Shown here in pieces: positions 1-10,015 of a DNA stretch of 64,000 nucleotides. The DNA lies in contig NZ_CP018822.1 of the NCBI RefSeq assembly GCF_002000985.1, positions 886,001-950,000 on the forward strand. The letters are read 5' to 3'. A model generated the notes under the pieces. It saw nothing but the letters and a program-made list of their open reading frames with translations. It ran no database searches and was not told the DNA's origin. Each line of letters opens with the position of its first letter. The stretch's first letter is position 1. The DNA comes from Streptococcus gallolyticus subsp. gallolyticus DSM 16831 (GTDB lineage: Bacteria; Bacillota; Bacilli; Lactobacillales; Streptococcaceae). A program made the translations under genes and the position numbers.

Positions 1-1
1 A

Positions 2-421
2 GAAGAACTTCAACAGTTTTTCGATGATAGTTACACTTTAGAACAACTCGAAAAAGAGGTGACTGACCCAGAATCTGATGTTCGTTTTGTCTTGGTTGAT
101 GGGCGTGAGGTTGGCTTTATGAAAGTCAATTGGGGTGCTGCACAGACCGAACACGAACTAGAAAATGCCTTTGAAATTCAACGCATTTACATTCTTAACG
201 AGTGTCAAGGATTAGGCTTAGGTAAGAAATTATTTGAGTTAGCGCTTGATATGGCAAAAGAAGGTGGCTTTGATTGGGCTTGGTTAGGTGTCTGGGAACA
301 TAATGTTAAGGCACAAGGGTTCTATCGAAAATATGGTTTTGAAAAATTTTCAGAACACTCTTTTAAAGTTGGCGATAAAGTAGATACAGATTGGCTTTTG
401 AGAAAAGCCTTGAAAGAATAA
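2..421 (+). CDS. GNAT-family N-acetyltransferase, 5' end outside window
   Basis: The frame is open from base 2 to the stop at 419-421, so the true start lies left of the window; the GTG at 59 is internal because homologous-looking coding sequence precedes it. The visible part has the GNAT core: a strand (VRFVLVDGREVGFMKVNW), then an acetyl-CoA loop region around residues QRIYILNECQGLGLGKKLFELAL (Q/G-x-G-x-G/K) and the terminal WLGVWEHNVKAQGFYRKYGF segment typical of acetyltransferases acting on small molecules or peptides. In streptococci a GNAT gene commonly sits between pheS and pheT, which fits pheT next door. Substrate unknown. Confidence 0.85.
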   Translation, partial: EELQQFFDDSYTLEQLEKEVTDPESDVRFVLVDGREVGFMKVNWGAAQTEHELENAFEIQRIYILNECQGLGLGKKLFELALDMAKEGGFDWAWLGVWEHNVKAQGFYRKYGFEKFSEHSFKVGDKVDTDWLLRKALKE

Positions 422-437
422 CAGTAGAAAGGGATAA

Positions 438-480
438 AGAAGCTTGCCTGTCAAACGTATTTTGACTGCGAAAAGCTTTT
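438..480 (+). promoter_or_regulatory. Hairpin between Shine-Dalgarno and pheT start
   Basis: An SD-like AAAGGG lies at 428-433, nearly 60 nt before the pheT ATG. Between them GTCAAA (450-455) pairs with TTTGAC (461-466) and AAGCTT (440-445) with AAGCTT (473-478), with GC/GC in between. Folding would shorten the effective spacing to about 15 nt. The same stretch also encodes a possible 12-codon reading frame from TTG 444 to TAA 482. Confidence 0.4.
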
Positions 481-491
481 AACACATTATT

Positions 492-2897
492 ATGTTAGTA
501 AGTTATAAATGGTTAAAAGAGCTTGTTGATGTTGATGTAACAACACATGAGCTTTCTGAAAAAATGTCAACAACAGGGATTGAAGTCGAAGGTGTTTCAA
601 CACCATCTGAAGGCTTGACAAAACTAGTTGTTGGTCACGTTGTATCTTGTGAAGATGTTCCAGAAACACATTTGCACCTTTGCCAAGTGGATACTGGTGA
701 TGAAGAGTTGCGTCAAATTGTCTGCGGTGCTCCAAATGTGACTGCTGGTATCAACGTCATCGTGGCTGTTCCAGGTGCACGTATTGCTGATAACTACAAA
801 ATCAAAAAAGGTAAAATCCGTGGCATGGAATCACTTGGGATGATTTGCTCACTCCAAGAACTTGGTTTGCCAGATTCTATCATTCCAAAAGAATTCTCAG
901 ACGGTATTCAAATTTTGCCAGAAGATGCTAAACCAGGTGATAGCATTTTCCCATATCTTGATTTAGACGATGAAATCGTTGAATTGTCAATCACGCCAAA
1001 CCGTGCAGATGCTCTTTCTATGCGTGGTGTTGCTCACGAAGTGGCTGCCATTTATGGTAAAGAAGTTCATTTCCCAGAAAAAGAACTTAAAGAAGTTTCT
1101 AAAGCAGCAAAAGATGTTATCAACGTTGCTATTGAATCTGATAAAGTCTTGACTTACAAAGCGCGCGTGGTTGAAAATGTGACTGTTAAACCAAGTCCAC
1201 AATGGTTGCAAAACCTTTTGATGAACGCTGGTATCCGTCCAATCAATAACGTTGTTGATGTGACAAACTATGTCTTGTTGTACTTTGGTCAACCAATGCA
1301 TGCCTTTGATTTGAACAAATTTGAAGATAACAAAATCGTTGCCCGCAATGCGCGTGCTGGTGAGAAATTGGTTACTCTTGACGGCGAAGAACGTGAATTG
1401 ATTGCTGAAGACCTTGTTATTACAGTTGCTGATAAACCAGTTGCACTTGCAGGTGTTATGGGTGGTCAGGCTACTGAAATTGATGACAATTCTAAAAACG
1501 TTGTGCTTGAAGCAGCAGTCTTTGACGGAACATCAATTCGTAAAACAAGCGGTCGTTTGAACCTCCGTTCTGAAAGTTCATCACGTTTTGAAAAAGGTAT
1601 CAACTATGCAACTGTTGCCGAAGCTCTTGATTTTGCAGCTGCAATGCTTACAGAATTAGCTGACGGTGATGTTCTTGCTGGTCGTGTTGAAGCTGGTTCA
1701 GTTCCAACTGAAGATGTTGAAGTATCAACAACACTTGATTATGTTAACGTTCGTTTGGGAACAGAATTGACTTACGCTGACATTGAAGATGTCTTTGCCA
1801 AACTTGGCTTTGGTTTGTCAGGAAATGCAGATAAATTTACAGTTTCTGTGCCACGTCGTCGTTGGGATATTGCTATCCAAGCTGATTTGGTTGAAGAAAT
1901 CGCACGTATTTATGGTTATGATAACCTCCCAACTACACTTCCAGAAGCTGCAGGTACAGCAGGTGAATTGACAGCGACACAAAAATTACGTCGTAAAATG
2001 CGTTCAATTGCTGAGGGTGCTGGTTTGACTGAAATCGTCTCATACGCTTTGACAACACCTGAAAAAGCAACTGAATTTACATTGCAACCAAGCAACTTGA
2101 CAGAATTGATGTGGCCAATGTCAGTAGAACGCTCAGTTCTTCGCCAAAATGTTGTTTCTGGTATGCTTGATACTGTGGCTTACAACGTTGCTCGTAAAAA
2201 TAGCAACTTGGCAATCTACGAAATCGGTAAAGTCTTTGAACAAAAAGGTAATCCAAAAGAAGAATTGCCAAACGAAGTCAGCACATTTGCCTTTGCGATT
2301 TCTGGATTGGTTGCTGAAAAAGATTTCCAAACAAAAGCAACGCCAGTTGATTTCTTCTATGCGAAAGGTATCGTTGAAGCTATCTTTGCCAAACTTGATT
2401 TGACAGTTGATTATGTAGCTGAAAAAGGTCTTGCTAGCATGCACCCAGGTCGTACAGCAAGCATTTACTTGGACGGTCAATTAGTTGGTTTTGTTGGACA
2501 AGTTCACCCACAAACTGCTAAAAACTATAACGTTCCAGAAACTTACGTGGCTGAATTGAATTTGGATATCATTGAAGCAGCGCTTCACGCTGACAAAGCG
2601 TTTGTTGAAATCACTAAATTCCCTGCTGTTTCTCGTGACATTGCTTTGCTATTACCAGCAGCAACAACCCATAAAAAAATCCTAGCAGCGATTGAATCAG
2701 CTAAAGTGAAACGTTTGACTGACATCAAACTCTTTGACGTTTATGCTGGAGCAAATATCGCTGAAGGCATGAAATCAATGGCTTACAGCCTCACATTCCA
2801 AAATCCAAATGACAACTTAACTGACGAAGAAGTTGCTAAATACATGGATAAAATCACTAAAGTCCTTGTTGACCAACTCGGCGCAGAAGTTCGTTAA
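492..2897 (+). CDS. pheT: Phenylalanine-tRNA ligase beta subunit
   Basis: 801 codons, the usual length of bacterial PheT. It charges tRNA-Phe as part of a cytoplasmic alpha2beta2 enzyme with PheS, which should lie just left of the window. Domains in order: N-terminal [15 protein letters not shown] segment, tRNA-binding EMAP/OB domain (about 40-150, [23 protein letters not shown]), B3/B4 editing domain with the [10 protein letters not shown] motif near 165 and SSRFEKGIN near 355, B5 domain, and the C-terminal ferredoxin-fold anticodon-binding domain ([18 protein letters not shown]). The ATG has no SD at normal distance; see the hairpin before it. A strong terminator follows. Confidence 0.97.
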   Translation: MLVSYKWLKELVDVDVTTHELSEKMSTTGIEVEGVSTPSEGLTKLVVGHVVSCEDVPETHLHLCQVDTGDEELRQIVCGAPNVTAGINVIVAVPGARIADNYKIKKGKIRGMESLGMICSLQELGLPDSIIPKEFSDGIQILPEDAKPGDSIFPYLDLDDEIVELSITPNRADALSMRGVAHEVAAIYGKEVHFPEKELKEVSKAAKDVINVAIESDKVLTYKARVVENVTVKPSPQWLQNLLMNAGIRPINNVVDVTNYVLLYFGQPMHAFDLNKFEDNKIVARNARAGEKLVTLDGEERELIAEDLVITVADKPVALAGVMGGQATEIDDNSKNVVLEAAVFDGTSIRKTSGRLNLRSESSSRFEKGINYATVAEALDFAAAMLTELADGDVLAGRVEAGSVPTEDVEVSTTLDYVNVRLGTELTYADIEDVFAKLGFGLSGNADKFTVSVPRRRWDIAIQADLVEEIARIYGYDNLPTTLPEAAGTAGELTATQKLRRKMRSIAEGAGLTEIVSYALTTPEKATEFTLQPSNLTELMWPMSVERSVLRQNVVSGMLDTVAYNVARKNSNLAIYEIGKVFEQKGNPKEELPNEVSTFAFAISGLVAEKDFQTKATPVDFFYAKGIVEAIFAKLDLTVDYVAEKGLASMHPGRTASIYLDGQLVGFVGQVHPQTAKNYNVPETYVAELNLDIIEAALHADKAFVEITKFPAVSRDIALLLPAATTHKKILAAIESAKVKRLTDIKLFDVYAGANIAEGMKSMAYSLTFQNPNDNLTDEEVAKYMDKITKVLVDQLGAEVR

Positions 2898-2938
2898 TTT
2901 CCAAACTCATTAGGCTATTTTGGGTAATATAGATGATT

Positions 2939-2970
2939 CCCACCATTACGAAAGTAGTGGTGGGATTTTT
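2939..2970 (+). terminator. Rho-independent terminator after pheT
   Basis: CCCACCATTAC (2939-2949), GAAA tetraloop, GTAGTGGTGGG (2954-2964), then A and five T. One G-T pair in an 11-bp stem. Confidence 0.9.
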
Positions 2971-3005
2971 GATGATTGTTGAGAGCTTATAAACACTTTG
3001 AAATC

Positions 3006-3014
3006 TGGTATAAT
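3006..3014 (+). promoter_or_regulatory. Extended -10 promoter of rexBA
   Basis: TGGTATAAT, an extended -10 with no clear -35 at 17 nt. It lies 33 nt before the rexB ATG. Similar TGnTATAAT boxes precede miaA (12437-12445), hflX (13513-13521), apt (28204-28212) and the AI-2E-type gene (36838-36846). Confidence 0.7.
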
Positions 3015-3046
3015 AGGAGTAACGATTTGCTTAATGAAGGTATGTT

Positions 3047-6000
3047 ATGAAATTACTATACACAGATATTCAGTATGATATGACTGAGATTTTAGTTGGA
3101 GAGGCAGTAGCGCAGGCAGATGCTGGCAAGCGTGTTTTTTACATTGCTCCCAACTCTTTATCTTTTGAAAAAGAAAGAGCAGTTTTGGAGTTGTTACCAG
3201 ACGAAGCTTCTTTTGCGATTACGGTAACACGTTTTGCTCAAATGGCTCGTTATTTTGTGTTAAATGAAGCGCAGGTCAAGGAAAGCATTGATGACAATGG
3301 CTTGGCTATGATTTTTTACCGTGCTTTGTCACATTTTTCAGATACGGATTTGAAAGTTTTTGGGCGTTTGAAGCAGGATACGAATTTTGTCAAGCAGTTG
3401 GTTGATTTGTACAAAGAATTAAAAACGGCTAACATGACTGTGCTTGATTTGACAGAATTGCATTCAGCGGAGAAGCAGGAAGATTTGGTGAAAATCTTTT
3501 TAGCGGTTAATGATATTTTGCTTGCCAATCAGTATGATAATCAGAGCAAGATTGCTTATTTTGCAAAGCAGGTTGAGGCAGGACATTTGGATGCTACGCT
3601 TGAAAATGTGAGCCTTGTCATTGACGGTTTTACACGCTTTTCAGCAGAAGAAGAGTATCTAGTAAGCTTGCTTGAAGAAAAATGTGCGCAAGTGATTATC
3701 GGAACTTACAGTAGTCAAAAGGCGTATAGAGCGGCATTTTCGACGGGAAATGTTTACCAAGCGAGTTTAGATTTCTTGCGTGGTTTAGCGGCTAAATTCC
3801 ATGCGCAACCGCAGTGTGTTGAAAGTTCTCAGAAATCTCACGAGGCTTTTTCAAAATTATCAAAATTATTCGAAGCAAAGCACGACTTTACGAGTTCAGA
3901 TGTGACGCTGACGGCTGATGATAAAAAACATTACGCTATTTGGGATGTCATTAATCAGAAAGAAGAGGTCGAGCATGTGGCGAAAGCTATTCGTCATAAG
4001 CTTTATCAAGGGTATCGTTACAAGGATATTTTAGTGCTCTTAGGTGATGTGGACAGCTATCGTTTGCAAATTGGCAAGATTTTTGACAAATATGACATTC
4101 CTTATTATTTCGGAAAAGCGGAGTCAATGAGTGACCACCCTTTGGTGCATTTTATTGATTCGTTGGAGCGTGTGAAGCGTTATCGTTTTCGTACCGAAGA
4201 TGTCGTTAATCTGTTAAAAACAGGGCTTTATGGAAATTTCAAGCAAGAAGATTTAGACCTTTTTGAGCAATATTTGATTTATGCTGATATTAAGGGACAA
4301 AGCAAATTTGCTAAGGAATTCACGATTGTTTATAAAGGAAAAAAACATTTAGCCTTTGTTAATCGCATGCGCGAGCAAATCATGACGCCTTTACTTGCTT
4401 TATTTAAGGCGCAAAAGCAACGTGGCTCTAGTTTGCTTGAGAAATTAATGACATTTTTACACGCCATTCATTTGCCTGATAATCTAGAAGGCATGGTAGC
4501 GACTTTTTCAGAAAATGAACAAGAAAAGCATGAGCAAGTTTGGCGGACATTTACAGGGATTTTAACGCAATTTCAAACGATTTTTGGGCAAGAAAAGTTA
4601 TCGTTGGATGACTGTTTGTCCTTGATTCGCAGCGGAATGTTAGCTGCGCAGTACCGTGTGGTGCCTGCAACGGTTGATGTTGTTTCGGTCAAATCTTATG
4701 ATTTGGTGGAACCGCACACCAATAAATTTGTCTTTGCTTTGGGCATGACGCAGGCACATTTTCCAAAAATTGCGCAAAATAGTAGTCTGATTTCAGATGA
4801 AGAACGTGCCCAAATCAACGAATCAACTGATGATAATCAACGTTTTGATATTGTTAGTCGCGAAAATATCAAGAAAAATCATTTTGCTGCCCTATCATTA
4901 TTTAACTCGGCGACAGAAGAATTGGTGCTTAGTCTGCCACAAATTGCCAACGAAGCCGAAGATACGGAATCTTCTTACTTAACCGAATTAGCTAGCTTTG
5001 GTGTGCCAGTTCTTGCTAAAGGTCGTAATCGTTTGTCAACGGGTGCTGAGGACATTGGCAATTATAAGGCTTTATTGTCGCGCGTGATTGAAGTCAATCG
5101 TTTGGCGATTGAAGAAGAGCGTGAACTTAGCAAGGAAGAGCAAACTTTCTGGTCAGTTGCTGTTCGTTATCTTCGAAAAAAATTGGCAGCAGAAGGTATT
5201 GAATTGCCACTGATTAAGGATAATATGCAAACTAAGACGGTCTCTGCCGACGTGATTGAGGCACGTTTTCCAAGTGATGAGCCGATTTCGTTATCATCAT
5301 CTGCAGTCACTACCTTCTACAATAATCAGTATAAATATTTCTTGCAATATGTTCTTGGCTTGCAAGAGGTTGAGACGATTCACCCAGATGCCAGAAATCA
5401 TGGTACCTACCTGCACCGTGTTTTTGAATTGGTCATGAAAGATGATTCAAACCATTCTTTTGATAGCAAACTTGATAAAGCTATTCAAACAACGAATTTG
5501 GAAGACGATTTCAAATTTGTTTACGAAGAAGATGAAGAAAGTCGTTATTCTTTGACTGTCTTGGAAGATATTGCTAGAAGTACAGCAACGATTTTACGTG
5601 ATGATGCTCAGATTCAAGTTGAAAGTGAAGAAGAAACGTTTGAATTAATGATTGCAAATAGTGTTCGTATCAGAGGAATTATTGACCGTGTTGACCGCTT
5701 ATCAGACGGCAGTCTTGGCATTGTGGATTATAAATCAAGTCGCAATACTTTTGATATTCAGAAGTTCTACAATGGTTTAAGTCCGCAATTGGTGACTTAT
5801 GTGCAAGCTTTGCGTGATAAAAAAGGCTTGAGCGAGTCGGAGCATATTTTTGGTGCTATGTATTTGCATATGCAAGAGCCAAAAGTTGATTTGTCATCGG
5901 TGGCTACGACAGAGAAAATTTTAGAAAATTTGGCTAAAGAGTTGACTTATCGTGGTCTATTCTTGGAAGATGAAAAAGCGTATTTAGCCAATGGTCGCTA

Positions 6001-6289
6001 TCATCTGAATGATTCGCTTTACAGTCAAGAAGAACTTGATATTTTGCTAGCTTATAATCAAAACTTATATCTGAAAGCAGCAGAGCAGATTAAGAAGGGG
6101 CATTTCTTGATTAATCCTTATAGTGAGGATGGCAAGTCAGTTCAAGGAGACCAATTGAAGGCAATCACACGATTTGAGGCTGACCGCCATATGCCTTATG
6201 CTCGCAAATGGTATAAATTACCAAGAAAAGATAGACGTCAAGGCTTTTTGAGCCTAATGCAAGAAGAGGAGGAAACAGATGATCTTTAA
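3047..6289 (+). CDS. rexB: ATP-dependent nuclease subunit B (AddB-type RexB)
   Basis: 1080 codons, matching lactococcal/streptococcal RexB. With RexA it forms the helicase-nuclease that processes double-strand breaks for RecA. The C-terminal nuclease motif is visible (GIIDRVDRLSDG...GIVDYKSS). The N-terminus (MKLLYTDIQYDMTEILVGEA) has no Walker A, unlike Bacillus AddB. The Cys-Pro-Phe element that begins the AddB iron-sulphur cluster is replaced by NNQ in SSSAVTTFYNNQYKYFLQY, and no cysteine occurs in the last ~500 residues, so no Fe-S cluster is expected. SD GAAGG is 6 nt before ATG. The rexA start overlaps its end by 11 nt. Confidence 0.95.
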   Translation: MKLLYTDIQYDMTEILVGEAVAQADAGKRVFYIAPNSLSFEKERAVLELLPDEASFAITVTRFAQMARYFVLNEAQVKESIDDNGLAMIFYRALSHFSDTDLKVFGRLKQDTNFVKQLVDLYKELKTANMTVLDLTELHSAEKQEDLVKIFLAVNDILLANQYDNQSKIAYFAKQVEAGHLDATLENVSLVIDGFTRFSAEEEYLVSLLEEKCAQVIIGTYSSQKAYRAAFSTGNVYQASLDFLRGLAAKFHAQPQCVESSQKSHEAFSKLSKLFEAKHDFTSSDVTLTADDKKHYAIWDVINQKEEVEHVAKAIRHKLYQGYRYKDILVLLGDVDSYRLQIGKIFDKYDIPYYFGKAESMSDHPLVHFIDSLERVKRYRFRTEDVVNLLKTGLYGNFKQEDLDLFEQYLIYADIKGQSKFAKEFTIVYKGKKHLAFVNRMREQIMTPLLALFKAQKQRGSSLLEKLMTFLHAIHLPDNLEGMVATFSENEQEKHEQVWRTFTGILTQFQTIFGQEKLSLDDCLSLIRSGMLAAQYRVVPATVDVVSVKSYDLVEPHTNKFVFALGMTQAHFPKIAQNSSLISDEERAQINESTDDNQRFDIVSRENIKKNHFAALSLFNSATEELVLSLPQIANEAEDTESSYLTELASFGVPVLAKGRNRLSTGAEDIGNYKALLSRVIEVNRLAIEEERELSKEEQTFWSVAVRYLRKKLAAEGIELPLIKDNMQTKTVSADVIEARFPSDEPISLSSSAVTTFYNNQYKYFLQYVLGLQEVETIHPDARNHGTYLHRVFELVMKDDSNHSFDSKLDKAIQTTNLEDDFKFVYEEDEESRYSLTVLEDIARSTATILRDDAQIQVESEEETFELMIANSVRIRGIIDRVDRLSDGSLGIVDYKSSRNTFDIQKFYNGLSPQLVTYVQALRDKKGLSESEHIFGAMYLHMQEPKVDLSSVATTEKILENLAKELTYRGLFLEDEKAYLANGRYHLNDSLYSQEELDILLAYNQNLYLKAAEQIKKGHFLINPYSEDGKSVQGDQLKAITRFEADRHMPYARKWYKLPRKDRRQGFLSLMQEEEETDDL

Positions 6290-9200
6290 ACCATTTCTAA
6301 CGTCAGAAGACATTTCTTCTCTACAAATCCAAGAAGCGCAGTCATCCAAAAAACAAAAACGTACGCCAGAACAAATCGAAGCTATTTATAGTTATGGTAA
6401 TAATATTTTGGTGTCTGCATCGGCTGGTTCTGGGAAAACCTTTGTCATGGTTGAACGCATTATTGATAAAATTTTGCGTGGTGTGACGATTGACCAGCTA
6501 TTCATTTCAACCTTCACGGTCAAGGCTGCTGGGGAATTAAAAGAGCGTATTGAGAAGAAAATTAGCCAAGCTCTGCAAGAAACGACTGACAATGATTTGA
6601 AAAATTATCTCAATGAGCAGTTGCTGGGCTTACAGACAGCTGATATTGGAACCATGGATGCTTTTACGCAGAAATTGGTCAATCAATACGGCTACACGCT
6701 GGGAATTTCACCAACTTTTCGTATTATGACGGATAAGAGTGAGCAAGATATTTTGAAAAATGAAGTCTTTTTCGACCTTTTTTCTGATTATATGACAGGA
6801 AATGATGCTGAGCTTTTTCGTCAATTAGTGCGGAATTTTTCTGGCAATCGTAAGGATAGCACCGCTTTTAGGGGCATTGTCTATAAAATTTATGACTTTA
6901 GTCAAGCAACTGATAATCCACAGAAGTGGTTGGCAGAAGTATTTTTAAAAGGTGCTCAAACTTATACCGATTTTTCAGCAATTCCTGACCAAGAAGTCAC
7001 GGATTTTCTGACTTGCTTGCATGATACGGCTGACCAGTTGCAAGATGTGACTGATTTAGAAGACTACAAGCAAAAAACAGCCAAAGGAACACCCACAGCC
7101 AATTATAAAAAGCATTTGAATATCATTGAGCAATTGCGTGAATGGGCACAGCATTTTGAAACTCTTTATGGTCGTGACGGTCTTGGACGTTTGGCGATAG
7201 ATGTGGCGAAATTGCTTCCAGCTGGTCCTGCTGTGACAGTTGCAGGAACGAAATATCCCGTCTTTAAACCCTTACAGGGGCGTTTGACTGGTTTGAAACA
7301 TTTGGAAACCATTTTTAAATACCAGCCAGAAAGCCTTCTGTTGCTAGAGCTATTGCAGGCATTTATGCAAGATTTTTCAGAGCAATATTTGCAAGCGAAA
7401 ATCCAAGAAAATGCTTTTGAATTTTCGGATATTGCCCATTTTGCCATTCAGATTTTGGAAGAAAACGCTGATATTCGTGAGCTTTATCAGAATAAGTATC
7501 ACGAAGTCATGGTCGATGAGTACCAAGATAATAACCACACGCAAGAACGCATGTTGGAGTTGTTGTCGAATGGTCATAATCGATTTATGGTGGGGGATAT
7601 CAAGCAATCCATTTATCGCTTCCGTCAAGCCGACCCACAGATTTTTAACCAAAAATTTAAAGATTTTCAAGAACATCCTGAGCGTGGGAAATTAATTTTG
7701 TTAAAAGAGAATTTCCGTAGTCAGTCAGAAGTTTTAGATGCGACAAACAGTATTTTTACGCATTTAATGGACGAGGCTGTTGGTGAGATTTTGTACGATG
7801 ACACACATCAATTGGTCGCTGGAAGCCCTGCTCAAAAGGAAAGTCACCCAGAAAATAAAACGCAAGTGCTTATCTACGACATTGATAACAATAGTGACTT
7901 GCCAAGTGATGCCGAAGAAGGACAAATCAACCCTAACGAAGTCAAGTTAGTGGCTAAAGAAATCATTCATTTGCACAATGAGGAACACGTTGCTTTCGAG
8001 GATATTACCTTGTTGGTCTCATCACGCACGCGTAATGACGGTATTTTACAAACCTTTGAACACTATGGTATTCCTTTGGTGACTGACGGTGGTGAGCAAA
8101 ATTACCTTAAATCAGTCGAAGTCATGGTTATGCTTGACACGCTTCGCGCCCTTGATAATCCGCTCAATGACTATGCCTTAGTGGCACTCATGCGTTCACC
8201 GATGTTTTCATTCAATGAAGATGAGCTGGCACGCCTTGCGCTACAAACAACAGAAGATGACCATAGAGCTAATTTGTATCAAAAATTAGAGCATGCTTTA
8301 GCTGGCAAAGGAAGTCATAATGAATTGATAACAATTGCTTTACATGATAAATTGGCTGATTTTATGGCTTGTTTTGCTGCTTGGCGTGAATTTGCCAAAT
8401 GGCATGCGCTTTATGACTTGATTTGGAAAATTTACAACGACAGATTTTACTATGATTACGTGGGCAATTTACCACGTGCTGAGCAACGTCAAGCGAATTT
8501 ATATGCTTTAGCTCTTCGTGCCAATAATTTTGAACGAACTGGTTTTAAAGGACTCTCACGATTTATTCGCATGATTGATAAGGTGTTAGAAAGTGAGAAT
8601 GACCTTGCGGACGTTGAGGTGGCTCTGCCTAAAAATGCGGTGAACTTGATGACTATTCATAAAAGTAAAGGTCTCGAGTTCGAGTATGTTTTCATTTTGA
8701 ATATTGACAAGAAATTTAGTATTCAGGATTTGATGTCACCCTTGATTTTATCACGTCAAAATGGTGCAGGTATCAAGTACCTAGCTGATATGAAAGAAGA
8801 GTTGGAAACGGACGTTTTCCCAACAGTCAGGGTTAGCATGGATACCTTGCCTTACCAGCTCAATAAGCGTGAATTGCGCTTAGCTACGCTTTCAGAACAA
8901 ATGCGATTGTTTTACGTTGCCATGACCCGCGCAGAAAAGAAATTGTATTTGGTCGGAAAAGCAAGCTCCGAAAAGTTAGTGGATAAATATAGCGGTAAAT
9001 CAGAAAACAATCATTTGCCAGTGGCAGAACGTGAGAATTTCATGACCTTTCAAGATTGGGTGTTAGCCATTTATGAGGCTTATAGCAAGGAGAACTTGCC
9101 TTTTGCCGTTGATTTTGTCACGGATGAAGATTTGACAGATGATAAGATTGGTAAAATTGAAGTCACTTCTGTGATAACGCCAGATGATTTGACAGATAAC

Positions 9201-9911
9201 CGCCAGTCTGAAAATATCACGGAAGCTTTGGATAGATTGGAAGCTGTCGAAAAGTTAAATGCGAAGTACCATGCAGCCATCAATTTGCCAAGTTTGAGAA
9301 CGCCAAGTCAGGTCAAAAAACTCTATGAGCCAGTCATGGATACTGACGGTGTTGACGTGATGACAAAAGCCTATCAAGCACAACCAACATTTGAATTGCC
9401 AGATTTTTCGAAGAAAGCCAAAATTGAAGCGACAGCCATTGGTTCGGCAATGCATGAACTCATGCAACGTATTCCTCTATCAAAACAGGTGACGATAGCC
9501 GATATTACCGCGGCTTTAGCCCAAGTTTCGGCAGAAGATGAGGTGAAAGCACGTATTCGTTTAGAAAATGTCCTAGCCTTTTTTGAAAATTCAGAGCTCG
9601 GTCAGTTGATTCAGCAACATACGGACAAGGTTTATCGCGAAGCACCTTTTGCCATGTTAAAAGAGGACCCTGACAGTAAGGAAAAATTCGTTGTCCGTGG
9701 GATTGTCGATGGTTACCTTGTCTTAGATGACCGCATCGTACTCTTTGATTACAAGACTGATAAATACAAAAATAGCGAGGAAATCAAGGAACGCTATCAA
9801 GGACAAATGGCTTTATATGCAGAAGCTCTCAGCAAGTCTTATGATAGAAAAGACGTTGATAAATACCTCGTTTTGCTTGGTGGCGAACAGCTAGAAGTTG
9901 TTAAACTATAA
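6279..9911 (+). CDS. rexA: ATP-dependent helicase/nuclease subunit A
   Basis: 1210 codons, normal for AddA/RexA. UvrD-like helicase at the N-terminus with Walker A SASAGSGKT (about residues 46-54), motif Ia ISTFTVKAAGELKERI, motif II VDEYQDNN, motif III GDIKQSIYRFR, motif V LMTIHKSKGLEFEYVF and motif VI RLFYVAMTRAEKKL. The C-terminal RecB-type nuclease carries GIVDGYLVLDDRIVLFDYKTDKY. It unwinds and cuts double-strand ends together with RexB. Translationally coupled to rexB (11-nt overlap, SD AGAAGAGGAGG inside rexB). Confidence 0.97.
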   Translation: MIFKPFLTSEDISSLQIQEAQSSKKQKRTPEQIEAIYSYGNNILVSASAGSGKTFVMVERIIDKILRGVTIDQLFISTFTVKAAGELKERIEKKISQALQETTDNDLKNYLNEQLLGLQTADIGTMDAFTQKLVNQYGYTLGISPTFRIMTDKSEQDILKNEVFFDLFSDYMTGNDAELFRQLVRNFSGNRKDSTAFRGIVYKIYDFSQATDNPQKWLAEVFLKGAQTYTDFSAIPDQEVTDFLTCLHDTADQLQDVTDLEDYKQKTAKGTPTANYKKHLNIIEQLREWAQHFETLYGRDGLGRLAIDVAKLLPAGPAVTVAGTKYPVFKPLQGRLTGLKHLETIFKYQPESLLLLELLQAFMQDFSEQYLQAKIQENAFEFSDIAHFAIQILEENADIRELYQNKYHEVMVDEYQDNNHTQERMLELLSNGHNRFMVGDIKQSIYRFRQADPQIFNQKFKDFQEHPERGKLILLKENFRSQSEVLDATNSIFTHLMDEAVGEILYDDTHQLVAGSPAQKESHPENKTQVLIYDIDNNSDLPSDAEEGQINPNEVKLVAKEIIHLHNEEHVAFEDITLLVSSRTRNDGILQTFEHYGIPLVTDGGEQNYLKSVEVMVMLDTLRALDNPLNDYALVALMRSPMFSFNEDELARLALQTTEDDHRANLYQKLEHALAGKGSHNELITIALHDKLADFMACFAAWREFAKWHALYDLIWKIYNDRFYYDYVGNLPRAEQRQANLYALALRANNFERTGFKGLSRFIRMIDKVLESENDLADVEVALPKNAVNLMTIHKSKGLEFEYVFILNIDKKFSIQDLMSPLILSRQNGAGIKYLADMKEELETDVFPTVRVSMDTLPYQLNKRELRLATLSEQMRLFYVAMTRAEKKLYLVGKASSEKLVDKYSGKSENNHLPVAERENFMTFQDWVLAIYEAYSKENLPFAVDFVTDEDLTDDKIGKIEVTSVITPDDLTDNRQSENITEALDRLEAVEKLNAKYHAAINLPSLRTPSQVKKLYEPVMDTDGVDVMTKAYQAQPTFELPDFSKKAKIEATAIGSAMHELMQRIPLSKQVTIADITAALAQVSAEDEVKARIRLENVLAFFENSELGQLIQQHTDKVYREAPFAMLKEDPDSKEKFVVRGIVDGYLVLDDRIVLFDYKTDKYKNSEEIKERYQGQMALYAEALSKSYDRKDVDKYLVLLGGEQLEVVKL

Positions 9912-9941
9912 AACATCATATTGTTTTATCACTTGAATAAA

Positions 9942-9979
9942 AATAACCCTCTGAGATGTCCTTGTCTCAGAGGGTTATT
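9942..9979. terminator. Terminator between convergent rexA and MetE-like gene
   Basis: A perfect 15-bp stem (9942-9956 with 9965-9979), loop of 8. The T-rich tail is better on the minus strand, so it mainly ends the MetE-like gene and probably serves rexA too. Confidence 0.85.
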
Positions 9980-10015
9980 AGTTGTAAACAAAATTATTTT
10001 TGAATTCAGAGAATA

